This document shows, in pieces, positions 51,476-59,125 of a DNA stretch of 64,000 bases (positions are counted from its first letter, which is position 1; every line of letters starts with the position of its first letter). The DNA lies in contig NZ_MUHF01000019.1 of assembly GCF_002217435.1 (NCBI RefSeq), forward strand, positions 239,769 through 303,768, written 5' to 3'. The stretch is from Flavobacterium reichenbachii. GTDB taxonomy: Bacteria; Bacteroidota; Bacteroidia; Flavobacteriales; Flavobacteriaceae. The notes under the pieces were generated by a model, which was given only the letters and a program-made list of their open reading frames with translations, did no database searches and was not told where the DNA came from. Made by a program: the position numbers and the translations under genes.

Positions 51476-52179
51476 AACTTCAAATAAAATTCTTTTGTAA
51501 GCTCAATATATTCAGGAGTATAAACATGTCTGTCGATTTCAATAATCAATTCGTTAATTTCAATTTCAGAATTTTCATTTCGGCTGAAAGCCAATAGACT
51601 ACGTTTAATCTCTGATTTTGGTGTTCCTTTGATACGAGTGATTTTTATTGGATATAATTCTGATTCTTTGGCAAGAGCGATAAATTTTTCTTCTTCTTTG
51701 AATGGTAGAATTAAGGCGAATATTCCGTTTTCAGAAAGTAATAAATCGGCGGCCTCAACTAATTCTTCAAAAGGCATTGCATCTTGAAAACGAGCTAAAT
51801 CGCGTTGTTCATTTTCTGTTTTATAATCTTCAGCATAAAAAGGCGGATTTGAAACGATCAAATCATATTCGTCTTCCGGCTCATCAATAAATTCATCTAA
51901 ACCGGCGTGAAAGCAAAATAAACGGTCTCCCCAAGGCGAATTTTCAAAATTATCAACTGCTTGTTCATAAGCGTCTTCATCAATTTCCAAAGCGTCAATT
52001 TGTTCCGCATTCGTTCGTTGTGCAAGCATCAATGCAATAATTCCAGTTCCAGCGCCAATATCCAATACACTAAACGGGTTGTGATGAACAGGAGCCCAAG
52101 AACCAAGTAAAACACCATCTGTGCCAACTTTCATAGCGGTTTTATCTTGTTTAACAGAAAATTGCTTGAATTGAAACAC
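51472..52179 (-). CDS. trmN6: tRNA1(Val) (adenine(37)-N6)-methyltransferase family
   Basis: A 235-aa class I SAM-dependent methyltransferase. The opening MFQFKQFSVKQDKTAMKVGT and DGVLLGSWA match the TrmN6/YfiC family, motif I is VLDIGAGTGIIALML, and the catalytic motif IV is YDLIVSNPPFYAED. The start is GTG at 52179: no ATG follows the upstream in-frame stop, and the first internal Met (residue 16) would remove the conserved opening. It modifies A37 of tRNA-Val in the cytoplasm. It converges with the secretion adaptor with a 4-nt overlap. Confidence 0.9.
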   Translation of the reverse strand: MFQFKQFSVKQDKTAMKVGTDGVLLGSWAPVHHNPFSVLDIGAGTGIIALMLAQRTNAEQIDALEIDEDAYEQAVDNFENSPWGDRLFCFHAGLDEFIDEPEDEYDLIVSNPPFYAEDYKTENEQRDLARFQDAMPFEELVEAADLLLSENGIFALILPFKEEEKFIALAKESELYPIKITRIKGTPKSEIKRSLLAFSRNENSEIEINELIIEIDRHVYTPEYIELTKEFYLKF

Positions 52180-52293
52180 TAGAGTTAAGATTTAAGATTA
52201 ACGATTTTTGATTTCAGATGGACTGAATATTAAGACAAGACTTTTAATAGTAAGATTTAAAGTGAGTCTAAAATGTCTAACAAAAAATCTAAT

Positions 52294-52818
52294 TTAAAGG
52301 TACATTTCTACCAATCCTTCTGGCAGATTCATGATCACTTTTTTGTTTTCACGGTCAATTTTTACTAGAAAATGGTCAATCATAGGAACCAAAATTTCGA
52401 CTTCACCATTTAAAACCTCAAAAAGAGGTTGTGCAGAAGTATCGTTTACTGAAGTAATTTTTCCGAAAACACCTAAACGCTGGTCTTCGATTTCAAAACC
52501 AATAACTTCGTGAAAATAAAATTTGTTGCCGGTAAGTTTTGGCAGCATTGTTAAAGGAAGATAAACAGCATTTCCAACTAAGGCATCTGCTTCTTCCTCA
52601 TTATTTACATCTTCAAAACGAACTCTTAAGAAGTCGTTTTTGTGTAAAGAACTTGTTTCAATAAAAAAAGGAACCAAGTGTTTGTTATGTTCAACAAACA
52701 CTGATTCCAGATTTTCGTATAACTCAGGTTCGTCTGTATCTAAATAGATCAGAACTTCACCTTTGAAACTAAATTTTTTAGCGATTTTACCTAAATAAAA
52801 ACATTCTTCTTTACGCAT
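52294..52818 (-). CDS. rimM: 16S rRNA processing protein RimM
   Basis: A 174-aa ribosome maturation factor acting on the 30S head. Family features: YLGKIAKKFSFKGEVLIYLD at the N-terminus (RimM barrel), and a PRC-barrel half with EVIGFEIEDQRLGVFGKI and EILVPMIDHFLVKIDRENK. Length fits (about 170-180). It is 15 nt downstream of rpsP on the same strand, the common bacterial order rpsP-rimM, although trmD is not next to it here. Certain. Confidence 0.95.
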   Translation of the reverse strand: MRKEECFYLGKIAKKFSFKGEVLIYLDTDEPELYENLESVFVEHNKHLVPFFIETSSLHKNDFLRVRFEDVNNEEEADALVGNAVYLPLTMLPKLTGNKFYFHEVIGFEIEDQRLGVFGKITSVNDTSAQPLFEVLNGEVEILVPMIDHFLVKIDRENKKVIMNLPEGLVEMYL

Positions 52819-52833
52819 TATCGCTTAATATAA

Positions 52834-53400
52834 TTATGCTTCAGTTGTTTCGTTATTCTCTTCAGCAGCAGGAGCTTCTTCAGTAGATTCTTCTACTTCA
52901 GCAACTTCTTCTTCAACTGCAGGAGTTGCAGCAGCGATAGCATCAGCTTCAGCCTGAGCTGCAGCAGCTAAACGTTTTGCGTTAACTTCTTGTTCTGCTT
53001 TCAAAGCTTTAGCTTTAACATCAGCTTGTGCTTTTGTTAAACCTTCTTTTTTAGCATCAACTTTTCCAGCTTTAGCTTCTAACCAAGCAGCTAATTTAGC
53101 ATCAGCTTGTTCTTGAGTTAAAGCTCCTTTACGGATACCTCCATCAAGGTGGTGTTTTAATAAAGCACCTTTGTAAGAAAGAATTGCTCTTGCAGTATCA
53201 GTTGGTTGTGCACCATTGTGTAACCATTTTACTGCGCTGTCAAGGTTTAACTCAACAGTTGCTGGGTTAGTGTTTGGATTGTAAGTACCGATTTTCTCTA
53301 AGTATTTACCATCTCTTTTTGAGCGTGCATCTGCAGCTACAACCCAGTAAAAAGGTTTTCCTTTTTTACCGTGTCTTTGTAATCTAATTTTTACTGACAT
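52834..53400 (-). CDS. rpsP: ribosomal protein bS16 with a long Ala/Glu C-terminal extension
   Basis: A 188-aa 30S protein. Residues 1-80 are canonical bS16 (SVKIRLQRHGKKGKPFYWVV, ADARSKRDGKYLEKIGTYNP, ILSYKGALLKHHLDGGIRKG). The rest, about 100 residues, is an extension typical of Bacteroidota: Ala/Lys-rich first (LAAWLEAKAGKVDAKKEGLT) and then Glu-rich (EEVAEVEESTEEAPAAEENN). It is twice the usual bacterial length. TATCTTTG (minus, 53450-53457) is a -7 candidate. It is followed by rimM. Confidence 0.96.
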   Translation of the reverse strand: MSVKIRLQRHGKKGKPFYWVVAADARSKRDGKYLEKIGTYNPNTNPATVELNLDSAVKWLHNGAQPTDTARAILSYKGALLKHHLDGGIRKGALTQEQADAKLAAWLEAKAGKVDAKKEGLTKAQADVKAKALKAEQEVNAKRLAAAAQAEADAIAAATPAVEEEVAEVEESTEEAPAAEENNETTEA

Positions 53401-53606
53401 AATCGTTTGATTAAATTTTGAGGTACTCGACCTCTATTAATTAAGGGCGCAAAGATATAATTTTTTTCTGAATTGGCATTCAAAATTATATTAAATAGAC
53501 AAACTTGGTTTTTTGTACAAAAAAGAGTGTTTTTTGGTTCAGATTTTATTATTTGTTCTAAATGAGATACTTTTGCCCGGAATCTTTTTTCAAATACCAC
53601 CACACT

Positions 53607-54089
53607 ATGAAAAAATATATGTTTTTACTGGCTTTGATGCTTGTGTTTTTTTCTTGTTCAGAAGATGTAAAATTTAATAATCCGGCATTTCAGGGTGTAA
53701 AGGATAATGTTTTCTGGAGAGCTCAAGTATATACCGCTTCTATGAGTACAAATGGTAATTTGATTATTCAGGGAAGTCTGGGGCTCGAAAAAGTAACATT
53801 AACAATAGCTTCTCCTGCCTTACAGACTAATATGCTTGGAGTTGACGATGTTTCTAAAGCATCCTATATTAATGAATATGCAGCGAAAGCAATTACTTTT
53901 TCGACAGGAAAAAACATAGGAAACGGACAAGTTACAGTTACTGAATTTAATGCTGAAGCAAAAACGATTTCAGGGACATTCAAATTTACTGCATTAAATT
54001 TAAATGAAAGTGATACAGAAAATTCAAAAGTAAACTTTACCGAAGGAGTTTTTTATAAAGTGCCGATTTCTACTGTCATTGAGTATTAA
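53607..54089 (+). CDS. DUF6252-like lipoprotein
   Basis: A 160-aa lipoprotein. Lipobox MLVFFSC (Cys 17) is followed by SEDVKFNNPAFQGVKDNVFW, the opening of a small Bacteroidota lipoprotein family (DUF6252-like). The body is strand-rich. The frame reaches an ATG at 53562, but a TACTTTTG -7 element (53568-53575) lies inside that extension, so the ATG at 53607 is chosen; it also restores the signal peptide. Function unknown. Confidence 0.82.
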   Translation: MKKYMFLLALMLVFFSCSEDVKFNNPAFQGVKDNVFWRAQVYTASMSTNGNLIIQGSLGLEKVTLTIASPALQTNMLGVDDVSKASYINEYAAKAITFSTGKNIGNGQVTVTEFNAEAKTISGTFKFTALNLNESDTENSKVNFTEGVFYKVPISTVIEY

Positions 54090-54222
54090 GTTTTTCTTTG
54101 ATTTAGGCATGTTTGAGAGAGATATACTTTTTAAAATCAAAATAAAAACATAAATAAGCTAATATATAGTAGATTAGAGAAAAATAAGATTACATTTGTG
54201 AGATTATTATAAATAAGTACAT

Positions 54223-54579
54223 ATGAACATTTTTGTTGGAAGCCTTCCATTTAGTATTGAGGAAGCAGATTTAAGAGAGTCTTTCGAGGCTTACGGAGCA
54301 GTTGATTCAGTTAAAATTATTACTGATAAATTTACTGGAAGAAGCAAAGGTTTTGGTTTCGTAGAGATGCCAAACGATGCGGAAGCTCAAAAAGCAATTG
54401 ATGAATTGAACGGAGCTACTGTTCAAGGTCGTGCAATTGTGGTTAATAAATCTGAACCGAAACCAGAAGGTGAAAGAAGAAGCTTCAATAATAACAGCCG
54501 TGGTGGAGATTCACGCGGAGGTTATGGTGGAGGAAACCGTGGTGGAAATGACCGTGGTGGTAACAGAGGAGGATATTAA
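54223..54579 (+). CDS. RNA-binding protein with RRM and RGG-rich tail
   Basis: A 118-aa protein. A single RRM fills residues 1-80: RNP2-like MNIFVGSLP and RNP1 KGFGFVEM, the last in the block RSKGFGFVEMPNDAEAQKAI. The C-terminal 30 residues are Gly/Arg-rich (GGDSRGGYGGGNRGG). Such proteins act as RNA chaperones, often cold-responsive, in Bacteroidota and cyanobacteria. It is a single-gene unit with a strong terminator. The start is the ATG at 54223. Confidence 0.93.
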   Translation: MNIFVGSLPFSIEEADLRESFEAYGAVDSVKIITDKFTGRSKGFGFVEMPNDAEAQKAIDELNGATVQGRAIVVNKSEPKPEGERRSFNNNSRGGDSRGGYGGGNRGGNDRGGNRGGY

Positions 54580-54598
54580 TATTTTTTTCTAAATATAT

Positions 54599-54631
54599 AA
54601 AAGGGATCAACGAAAGTTGATCCCTTTTTTT
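54599..54631 (+). terminator. terminator after the RRM gene
   Basis: AAAAGGGATCAAC, loop GAAA, GTTGATCCCTTTT, then Ts. Confidence 0.95.
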
Positions 54632-54640
54632 GTGGTAAAA

Positions 54641-54700
54641 TTTTGTTTCAGGTTTCAGGTTTCAAGTTTCAAGTTGGAAAACCTGAAACCTGAAACAAAA
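54641..54700. repeat. 22-bp perfect hairpin beyond leuB
   Basis: TTTTGTTTCAGGTTTCAGGT and two further Ts (54641-54662) pair perfectly with 54679-54700. The arm carries GTTTCAG in tandem. It starts 4 nt after the leuB stop on the minus strand and can serve as its terminator. Confidence 0.8.
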
Positions 54701-54703
54701 AAA

Positions 54704-55765
54704 CTATAAATTAGCAACTAACCAATCTCCAACTTCGCTGGTTTTGTATGATTTACTTCCTTTTACAGCTAAATCTTCTGTAACAACTCCTTCTTCTAAA
54801 GATTTGTTTACAACCGCTCTAATCGCTTCGGCTTCGTCTTTTAAGCCAAAAGCATCTTCGAACATCATTGCAGCAGATAAAATAGTCGCTAACGGATTAG
54901 CAATATTTAATCCGGTTGCCTGCGGATAAGATCCATGGATTGGTTCGTATAGTGAAGTGTGTTCTCCAACAGAAGCAGAAGGCATTAATCCCATTGAACC
55001 TGAAATTACAGAAGCTTCATCGGTTAAAATATCTCCGAATAAATTCTCCGTAATTAAAACATCATAAGAATTTGGCCATTGAACTAAGCGCATTGCTACA
55101 GCATCAACAAATTCGTAAGAAACGGTAACTTCAGGATAATCTTTTTCCATTGCTTGAACTGTTTCTCTCCATAAACGTGAAGTTTCCAAAACGTTTGCTT
55201 TATCAACGCAGCATAATTTTTTGCTACGAGTCATTGCCAATTCGAAACCTTTTTTAGCCAAACGCTGAACTTCGGCTCTTGTGTAAACACAGTTGTCAAA
55301 AGCAGTTTCTCCACCGTCTCTTCTTCCTTTTTCTCCAAAATAGATTCCGCCGGTTAATTCTCTTAAGAAAACTAAATCAGTTCCTTCGATTCTTTCTCTT
55401 TTTAAAGGTGAATTATCAATTAAAGAAGGAAAAGTAAAAGTTGGACGCACGTTAGCAAACAAACCTAATTTTTTACGCATCAACAATAATCCTTGCTCCG
55501 GGCGAACTGGCGCACTTGGATCATTATCGTATTTCGGGTGACCGATTGCTCCAAACAAAACGGCATCAGCTTTCATGCAAACTTCATGTGTTTCATCAGG
55601 GTAAGGAACTCCAACAGCATCAATTGCTGCAGCGCCTGTAAGAGCTGGTGTCCAGGTTATTTCGTGATTGAATTTTTTTGCAATAGCATCAGATACTTTT
55701 ACGGCTTCATTAATTACTTCAGGACCAATTCCGTCTCCTGCTAAAAGGGCTATGTTTAATTTCAT
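54704..55765 (-). CDS. leuB: 3-isopropylmalate dehydrogenase
   Basis: A 353-aa NAD-dependent decarboxylating dehydrogenase for leucine (and in citramalate pathways for isoleucine) synthesis. Hallmarks: LLAGDGIGPEVINEAVKVSD, LFGAIGHPKYDNDP, RELTGGIYFGEKG, the catalytic segment VYTRAEVQRLAKKGFELA, VDKANVLETSRLWRE, ITENLFGDILTDEAS and GSMGLMPSASVG. Length fits. It is the last gene of the leuC-leuD-synthase-leuB series, 125 nt after the synthase, with a hairpin repeat between. Confidence 0.97.
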   Translation of the reverse strand: MKLNIALLAGDGIGPEVINEAVKVSDAIAKKFNHEITWTPALTGAAAIDAVGVPYPDETHEVCMKADAVLFGAIGHPKYDNDPSAPVRPEQGLLLMRKKLGLFANVRPTFTFPSLIDNSPLKRERIEGTDLVFLRELTGGIYFGEKGRRDGGETAFDNCVYTRAEVQRLAKKGFELAMTRSKKLCCVDKANVLETSRLWRETVQAMEKDYPEVTVSYEFVDAVAMRLVQWPNSYDVLITENLFGDILTDEASVISGSMGLMPSASVGEHTSLYEPIHGSYPQATGLNIANPLATILSAAMMFEDAFGLKDEAEAIRAVVNKSLEEGVVTEDLAVKGSKSYKTSEVGDWLVANL

Positions 55766-55788
55766 TCTATGTGTGTTATTTAAGGTTC

Positions 55789-55880
55789 AAAGGTTTAGAG
55801 GAACAAAGGTTCAAAGGTTCAAAGGTGTTGGAATGTAAACTTATTTTTTAGTCTTTGTCCCTTTGTTCCTCTGAACCTTT
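55789..55880. repeat. AAGGTTC-type repeat hairpin between synthase and leuB
   Basis: Arms 55789-55809 and 55860-55880 (21 nt, one mismatch that is a G.U) flank short AAAGGTTC direct repeats. It could form an RNA stem within the leu operon mRNA. Function unknown. Confidence 0.7.
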
Positions 55881-55890
55881 GTCCCTAATA

Positions 55891-57411
55891 TTAAGCTATT
55901 ACATTAAGCATCTTTTGTGTTGCAATAATAGCTGCAACGGTTTGATCTGAATCTAATCCTCTTGTTTTAAATTCTTTACCGTTGTTTACCCAAGTAATAA
56001 TCGTTTCGCATAAGGCGTCCGAACTACTTCCGGGTGGAATTCTAACTGCGTAATCAATCAATTTTGGCAGTGTTAATTTTTTGCTTTTGTATATTTTTGA
56101 CAAAGCATTCATAAAAGCATCAAACTGACCGTCGCCCTGAGCATTTTCTTCGATGATTTCGCCATCGATTTTTAAAAGCAAAGTTGTTGACGGGCGCATC
56201 CCTTTTGAATGCATTAGTACATAAGATTCTATGGTGATTTTATCTTCATAAGTATGACTGTCCAAAACATCTGATATAATGTATGGAAGATCTTCTTTAG
56301 TAACGGTTTCTTTTTTATCACCCAATTCGATGATTCTTTGAGTTACCAATTTTAAATCTTCCTGGTTTAATTTTAAACCCAATTCCTGAAGATTTTTTTC
56401 GATATTGGCTTTTCCAGAAGTTTTTCCTAGAGCGTATTTTCGTTTTCTTCCAAAGCGTTCCGGAAGTAAATCATTAAAATATAAATTGTTTTTATTATCG
56501 CCATCAGCATGGATTCCTGCAGTCTGCGTAAAAACATTATCTCCTACAATGGGTTTATTGGCCGGAATTCTATATCCGGTAAAAGTTTCCACCAGTTTAC
56601 TTACAGTATACAAAGAAGTTTCCTTTATGTTGATGCTGACTTCTGGCAGATAATCGTTTATTACAGCAACAGTACTTTCAAGCGGAGCATTTCCGGCGCG
56701 TTCTCCCATTCCGTTTACGGTTACGTGAAGTCCGTTTATACCGGCTTTTATGGCTTCCATAACGTTAGCGATACTTAAGTCATAATCGTTATGTGCGTGA
56801 AAATCAAAATGAATCTGTGGATATTTTGCTCTAATTTTAGAAATAAATTCAAAAGTCTGAGACGGAATTAATACGCCTAAAGTATCTGGGAGTAAAATTC
56901 TTTTTACGGGCTGCGTTGAAAGAAAATCCAAAAATTGAAAAACATATTCTGGAGAATTTCGCATTCCGTTGCTCCAATCTTCTAAGTAAACATTGGTTTC
57001 AATATTATTCTCTTTTGCTAATGTGATAATTTGTGCAATCTCAGAAAAGTGTTGTTCTGGTGTTTTTTTTAATTGATGCGTCAGGTGGTTCATTGAACCT
57101 TTAGTCAACAAATTCTGCACTTTGGCACCGGCTTTTTTCATCCATTCAATGGAAACACCGCCGTCTACAAAAGAAAGGACTTCGATACGATTAATATATC
57201 CTCTTTCATTTGCCCAGTTTGTAATTCCTTTTACAGCTTGAAATTCACCTTCGCTCACGCGTGCCGAAGCAATTTCGATTCTATCAATATTTAATTCCTC
57301 CAGCAACAATTGTGCAATGGTTAGTTTTTCTGCAGCAGAAAAAGATACTCCTGAGGTTTGTTCACCATCACGAAGTGTCGTATCCATTATTTCAATTTTT
57401 CTTTTTTCCAT
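55891..57411 (-). CDS. alpha-isopropylmalate/(R)-citramalate synthase family enzyme
   Basis: A 506-aa acetyl-CoA-dependent Claisen condensing enzyme. The TIM barrel has IMDTTLRDGEQTSGVSFSAA and FDFHAHNDYDLSIAN (metal His pair), and the C-terminal allosteric LeuA domain follows residue 380. As I recall the sequence of Leptospira citramalate synthase, it is highly similar throughout, and its pyruvate-pocket residues (Leu 81, Leu 104, Tyr 144) correspond here to Leu 79, Leu 102 and Tyr 142 with a constant offset of two. This favours a citramalate synthase that feeds isoleucine over a leucine enzyme. It sits in the leu operon, whose other enzymes would serve either route. Most annotations would call it leuA. 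Confidence 0.88.
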   Translation of the reverse strand: MEKRKIEIMDTTLRDGEQTSGVSFSAAEKLTIAQLLLEELNIDRIEIASARVSEGEFQAVKGITNWANERGYINRIEVLSFVDGGVSIEWMKKAGAKVQNLLTKGSMNHLTHQLKKTPEQHFSEIAQIITLAKENNIETNVYLEDWSNGMRNSPEYVFQFLDFLSTQPVKRILLPDTLGVLIPSQTFEFISKIRAKYPQIHFDFHAHNDYDLSIANVMEAIKAGINGLHVTVNGMGERAGNAPLESTVAVINDYLPEVSINIKETSLYTVSKLVETFTGYRIPANKPIVGDNVFTQTAGIHADGDNKNNLYFNDLLPERFGRKRKYALGKTSGKANIEKNLQELGLKLNQEDLKLVTQRIIELGDKKETVTKEDLPYIISDVLDSHTYEDKITIESYVLMHSKGMRPSTTLLLKIDGEIIEENAQGDGQFDAFMNALSKIYKSKKLTLPKLIDYAVRIPPGSSSDALCETIITWVNNGKEFKTRGLDSDQTVAAIIATQKMLNVIA

Positions 57412-57441
57412 ATTGAAAATCTATGATTCTGATTTAATTTG

Positions 57442-57564
57442 ACGCAGATTTTACGGATTTGCTATCACGAAGACGCAGATTCACGAGGATTTTTTTACTT
57501 AGTTAAAAAATGAAATCTGTTTTTTTTTCGAGTTTTTGCGATAGCAAATCTGTTTAATCTGCGT
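57442..57564. repeat. ACGCAGATT/AATCTGCGT inverted repeat element
   Basis: Arms ACGCAGATT..GATTTGCTATC (57442-57466) and GATAGCAAATC..AATCTGCGT (57540-57564) pair over most of 25 nt, with a 73-nt centre. It is a likely dispersed intergenic repeat. No gene was found in it. Confidence 0.6.
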
Positions 57565-57590
57565 TCTGTGTTTTCTAAGTTAATTTAGAA

Positions 57591-57623
57591 AGACCCGACA
57601 GGTTTCAAAAACCTGTCGGGTCT
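57591..57623. repeat. 15-bp perfect hairpin between leuD and the synthase
   Basis: AGACCCGACAGGTTT, loop CAA, AAACCTGTCGGGTCT: perfect stem of 15 bp. It lies 20 nt after the leuD stop. No T-run follows on the minus strand, so it is more a processing or stability hairpin than a terminator. Confidence 0.75.
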
Positions 57624-57643
57624 ACTATATCGAACAAGATTTT

Positions 57644-58240
57644 TTAGTAAGGAAGTTTATCGGCGAAAGCCACAATATCTTCTTTAATATTTTGTAAATA
57701 ATCAATGTCATCAAAACCATTAATCATGTTGTTCTTTTTGTATCCGTTGATGGCGAAAGATTCTTGCTGACCCGTTGCCAATAAAGTAATGGTTTGGTTT
57801 GGTAAATTAATTTCTAATTCTGTTTTAGGATCAGCTTCAATTGCTTTAAAGATTGTATCAGCAAATTCAGGGCTCACCTGAACTGGCAAAACACCAATAT
57901 TCAAACAGTTTCCTTTGAAGATATCGGCAAAGAAACTTGAAACTACAGCTCTAAAACCGTAATCGTAAACTGCCCACGCAGCGTGTTCTCTAGAAGATCC
58001 AGAACCGAAGTTTTTTCCTCCAACCAAGATTTTTCCGCTGTAAGTTGAATCGTTTAAAACGAAATCTGCTTTTGGAGTGTCGTCTCCGTTATATCTCCAG
58101 TCTCTAAAAAGATTGTCTCCAAAACCTTCACGTTTTGTAGCTTTAAGGAAACGAGCCGGGATAATTTGATCTGTATCTACGTTCTCAATTGGCAGCGGTA
58201 CTGCGCTGCTGGTAAGTATATTAAATTTATCGTATGCCAT
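57644..58240 (-). CDS. leuD: 3-isopropylmalate dehydratase small subunit
   Basis: A 198-aa small subunit that swivels against LeuC to isomerise 2- to 3-isopropylmalate (and citramalate to methylmalate). Features: PLPIENVDTDQIIPARFLKA and the substrate-facing loop GGKNFGSGSSREHAAWAVYD, plus VVSSFFADIFKGNCLNIGVL. Length fits. It is 11 nt downstream of a lipoprotein gene that separates it from leuC, which is unusual. Confidence 0.97.
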   Translation of the reverse strand: MAYDKFNILTSSAVPLPIENVDTDQIIPARFLKATKREGFGDNLFRDWRYNGDDTPKADFVLNDSTYSGKILVGGKNFGSGSSREHAAWAVYDYGFRAVVSSFFADIFKGNCLNIGVLPVQVSPEFADTIFKAIEADPKTELEINLPNQTITLLATGQQESFAINGYKKNNMINGFDDIDYLQNIKEDIVAFADKLPY

Positions 58241-58251
58241 TGTTGTTCTTT

Positions 58252-59088
58252 TTATTTTATTCTGTTTTTTATTTCCTCAAGGATGTAAATATTTAATTCT
58301 AGTCCACTTTTGCCTTCAGGTAAACTAAAATCGCTAATGATTATTTGTTTTATTATTTCATAGCCATTTAAAGCATCAACATTACTGAAAAAAATATTCT
58401 CCCATTTTTGTATTTTATCTGGATCTTTTAACTCGATTCCATTATCATAAAAATTAATAGGCAGAAAATTTATCTCTTTTAAAGAAACACTTTCTTTTTT
58501 TTGATCCTGGTTATATTTTAAATAAGTAATTGAATACTCTAAACATTGTTTGACTCTTTTCGAAATCTCTTTTATATCTTCAGGCTCATTAGGTTTTTTT
58601 CTCCAAAGATTGTATTGTTTTTGAGTGTAATCGAATTTTGAATTGTTTAATTCTTGATTCTCTTTTGTAAAAACAAATTCCATGTCTTGTGTAATAACTT
58701 TATCCTTGCCGATTATGTTAAACTTTAATTCTTTGTCACTTACAGAATGAATTTTTAGGAAAGGTTTTGTGATTCTGTTTTCAGTAAATGATAATACAGA
58801 ATCAGTATCGTTAAGAGACCAATTTCCTTCAGTATATACTCCACTGTAAGCACCTAAAGTTCCTTTAAAACTTTTCTCTTTCTGAAGAAACAAATAATTT
58901 GTTTCGAAAAAACTACTCCCGAATAAGTTGCTAAGATTCAGATTAGAATTTTTGTATCTTAAACTTGGATCGTCTAGTATTTTAGAATTTACACTTTCAA
59001 AATTCCATTTTCCAACAATTTTGTCTTCTAAAGATTGATTGCAAGAATAAAAAGCTAAAATTGTAAATGCTAATACTATTTTTTTCAT
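58252..59088 (-). CDS. lipoprotein inserted between leuC and leuD
   Basis: A 278-aa lipoprotein, lipobox FYSC (Cys 16), opening KIVGKWNFESVNSKILDD, a lipocalin-like start. The middle is strand-rich and ends in a helical part (LELNIYILEEIKNRIK). It lies between leuC and leuD, 37 nt after leuC and 11 nt before leuD, so it is on the leu transcript. No link to leucine synthesis is apparent; it may be a recent insertion. Base use is like that of the neighbours, more A+T-rich than leuC. Confidence 0.82.
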   Translation of the reverse strand: MKKIVLAFTILAFYSCNQSLEDKIVGKWNFESVNSKILDDPSLRYKNSNLNLSNLFGSSFFETNYLFLQKEKSFKGTLGAYSGVYTEGNWSLNDTDSVLSFTENRITKPFLKIHSVSDKELKFNIIGKDKVITQDMEFVFTKENQELNNSKFDYTQKQYNLWRKKPNEPEDIKEISKRVKQCLEYSITYLKYNQDQKKESVSLKEINFLPINFYDNGIELKDPDKIQKWENIFFSNVDALNGYEIIKQIIISDFSLPEGKSGLELNIYILEEIKNRIK

Positions 59089-59125
59089 AAATGTGTCTTA
59101 CCTGATATTAATCTTTGCTCTAAAA

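Noticed and set aside
52180..52293. ATTTAAGATT-like words between trmN6 and rimM (and at 3450-3499) as a regulatory repeat
   Set aside because: A+T-rich low-complexity words that are expected by chance in this composition.
55493..55744. Plus-strand frame opposite leuB
   Set aside because: Antisense to conserved leuB motifs.
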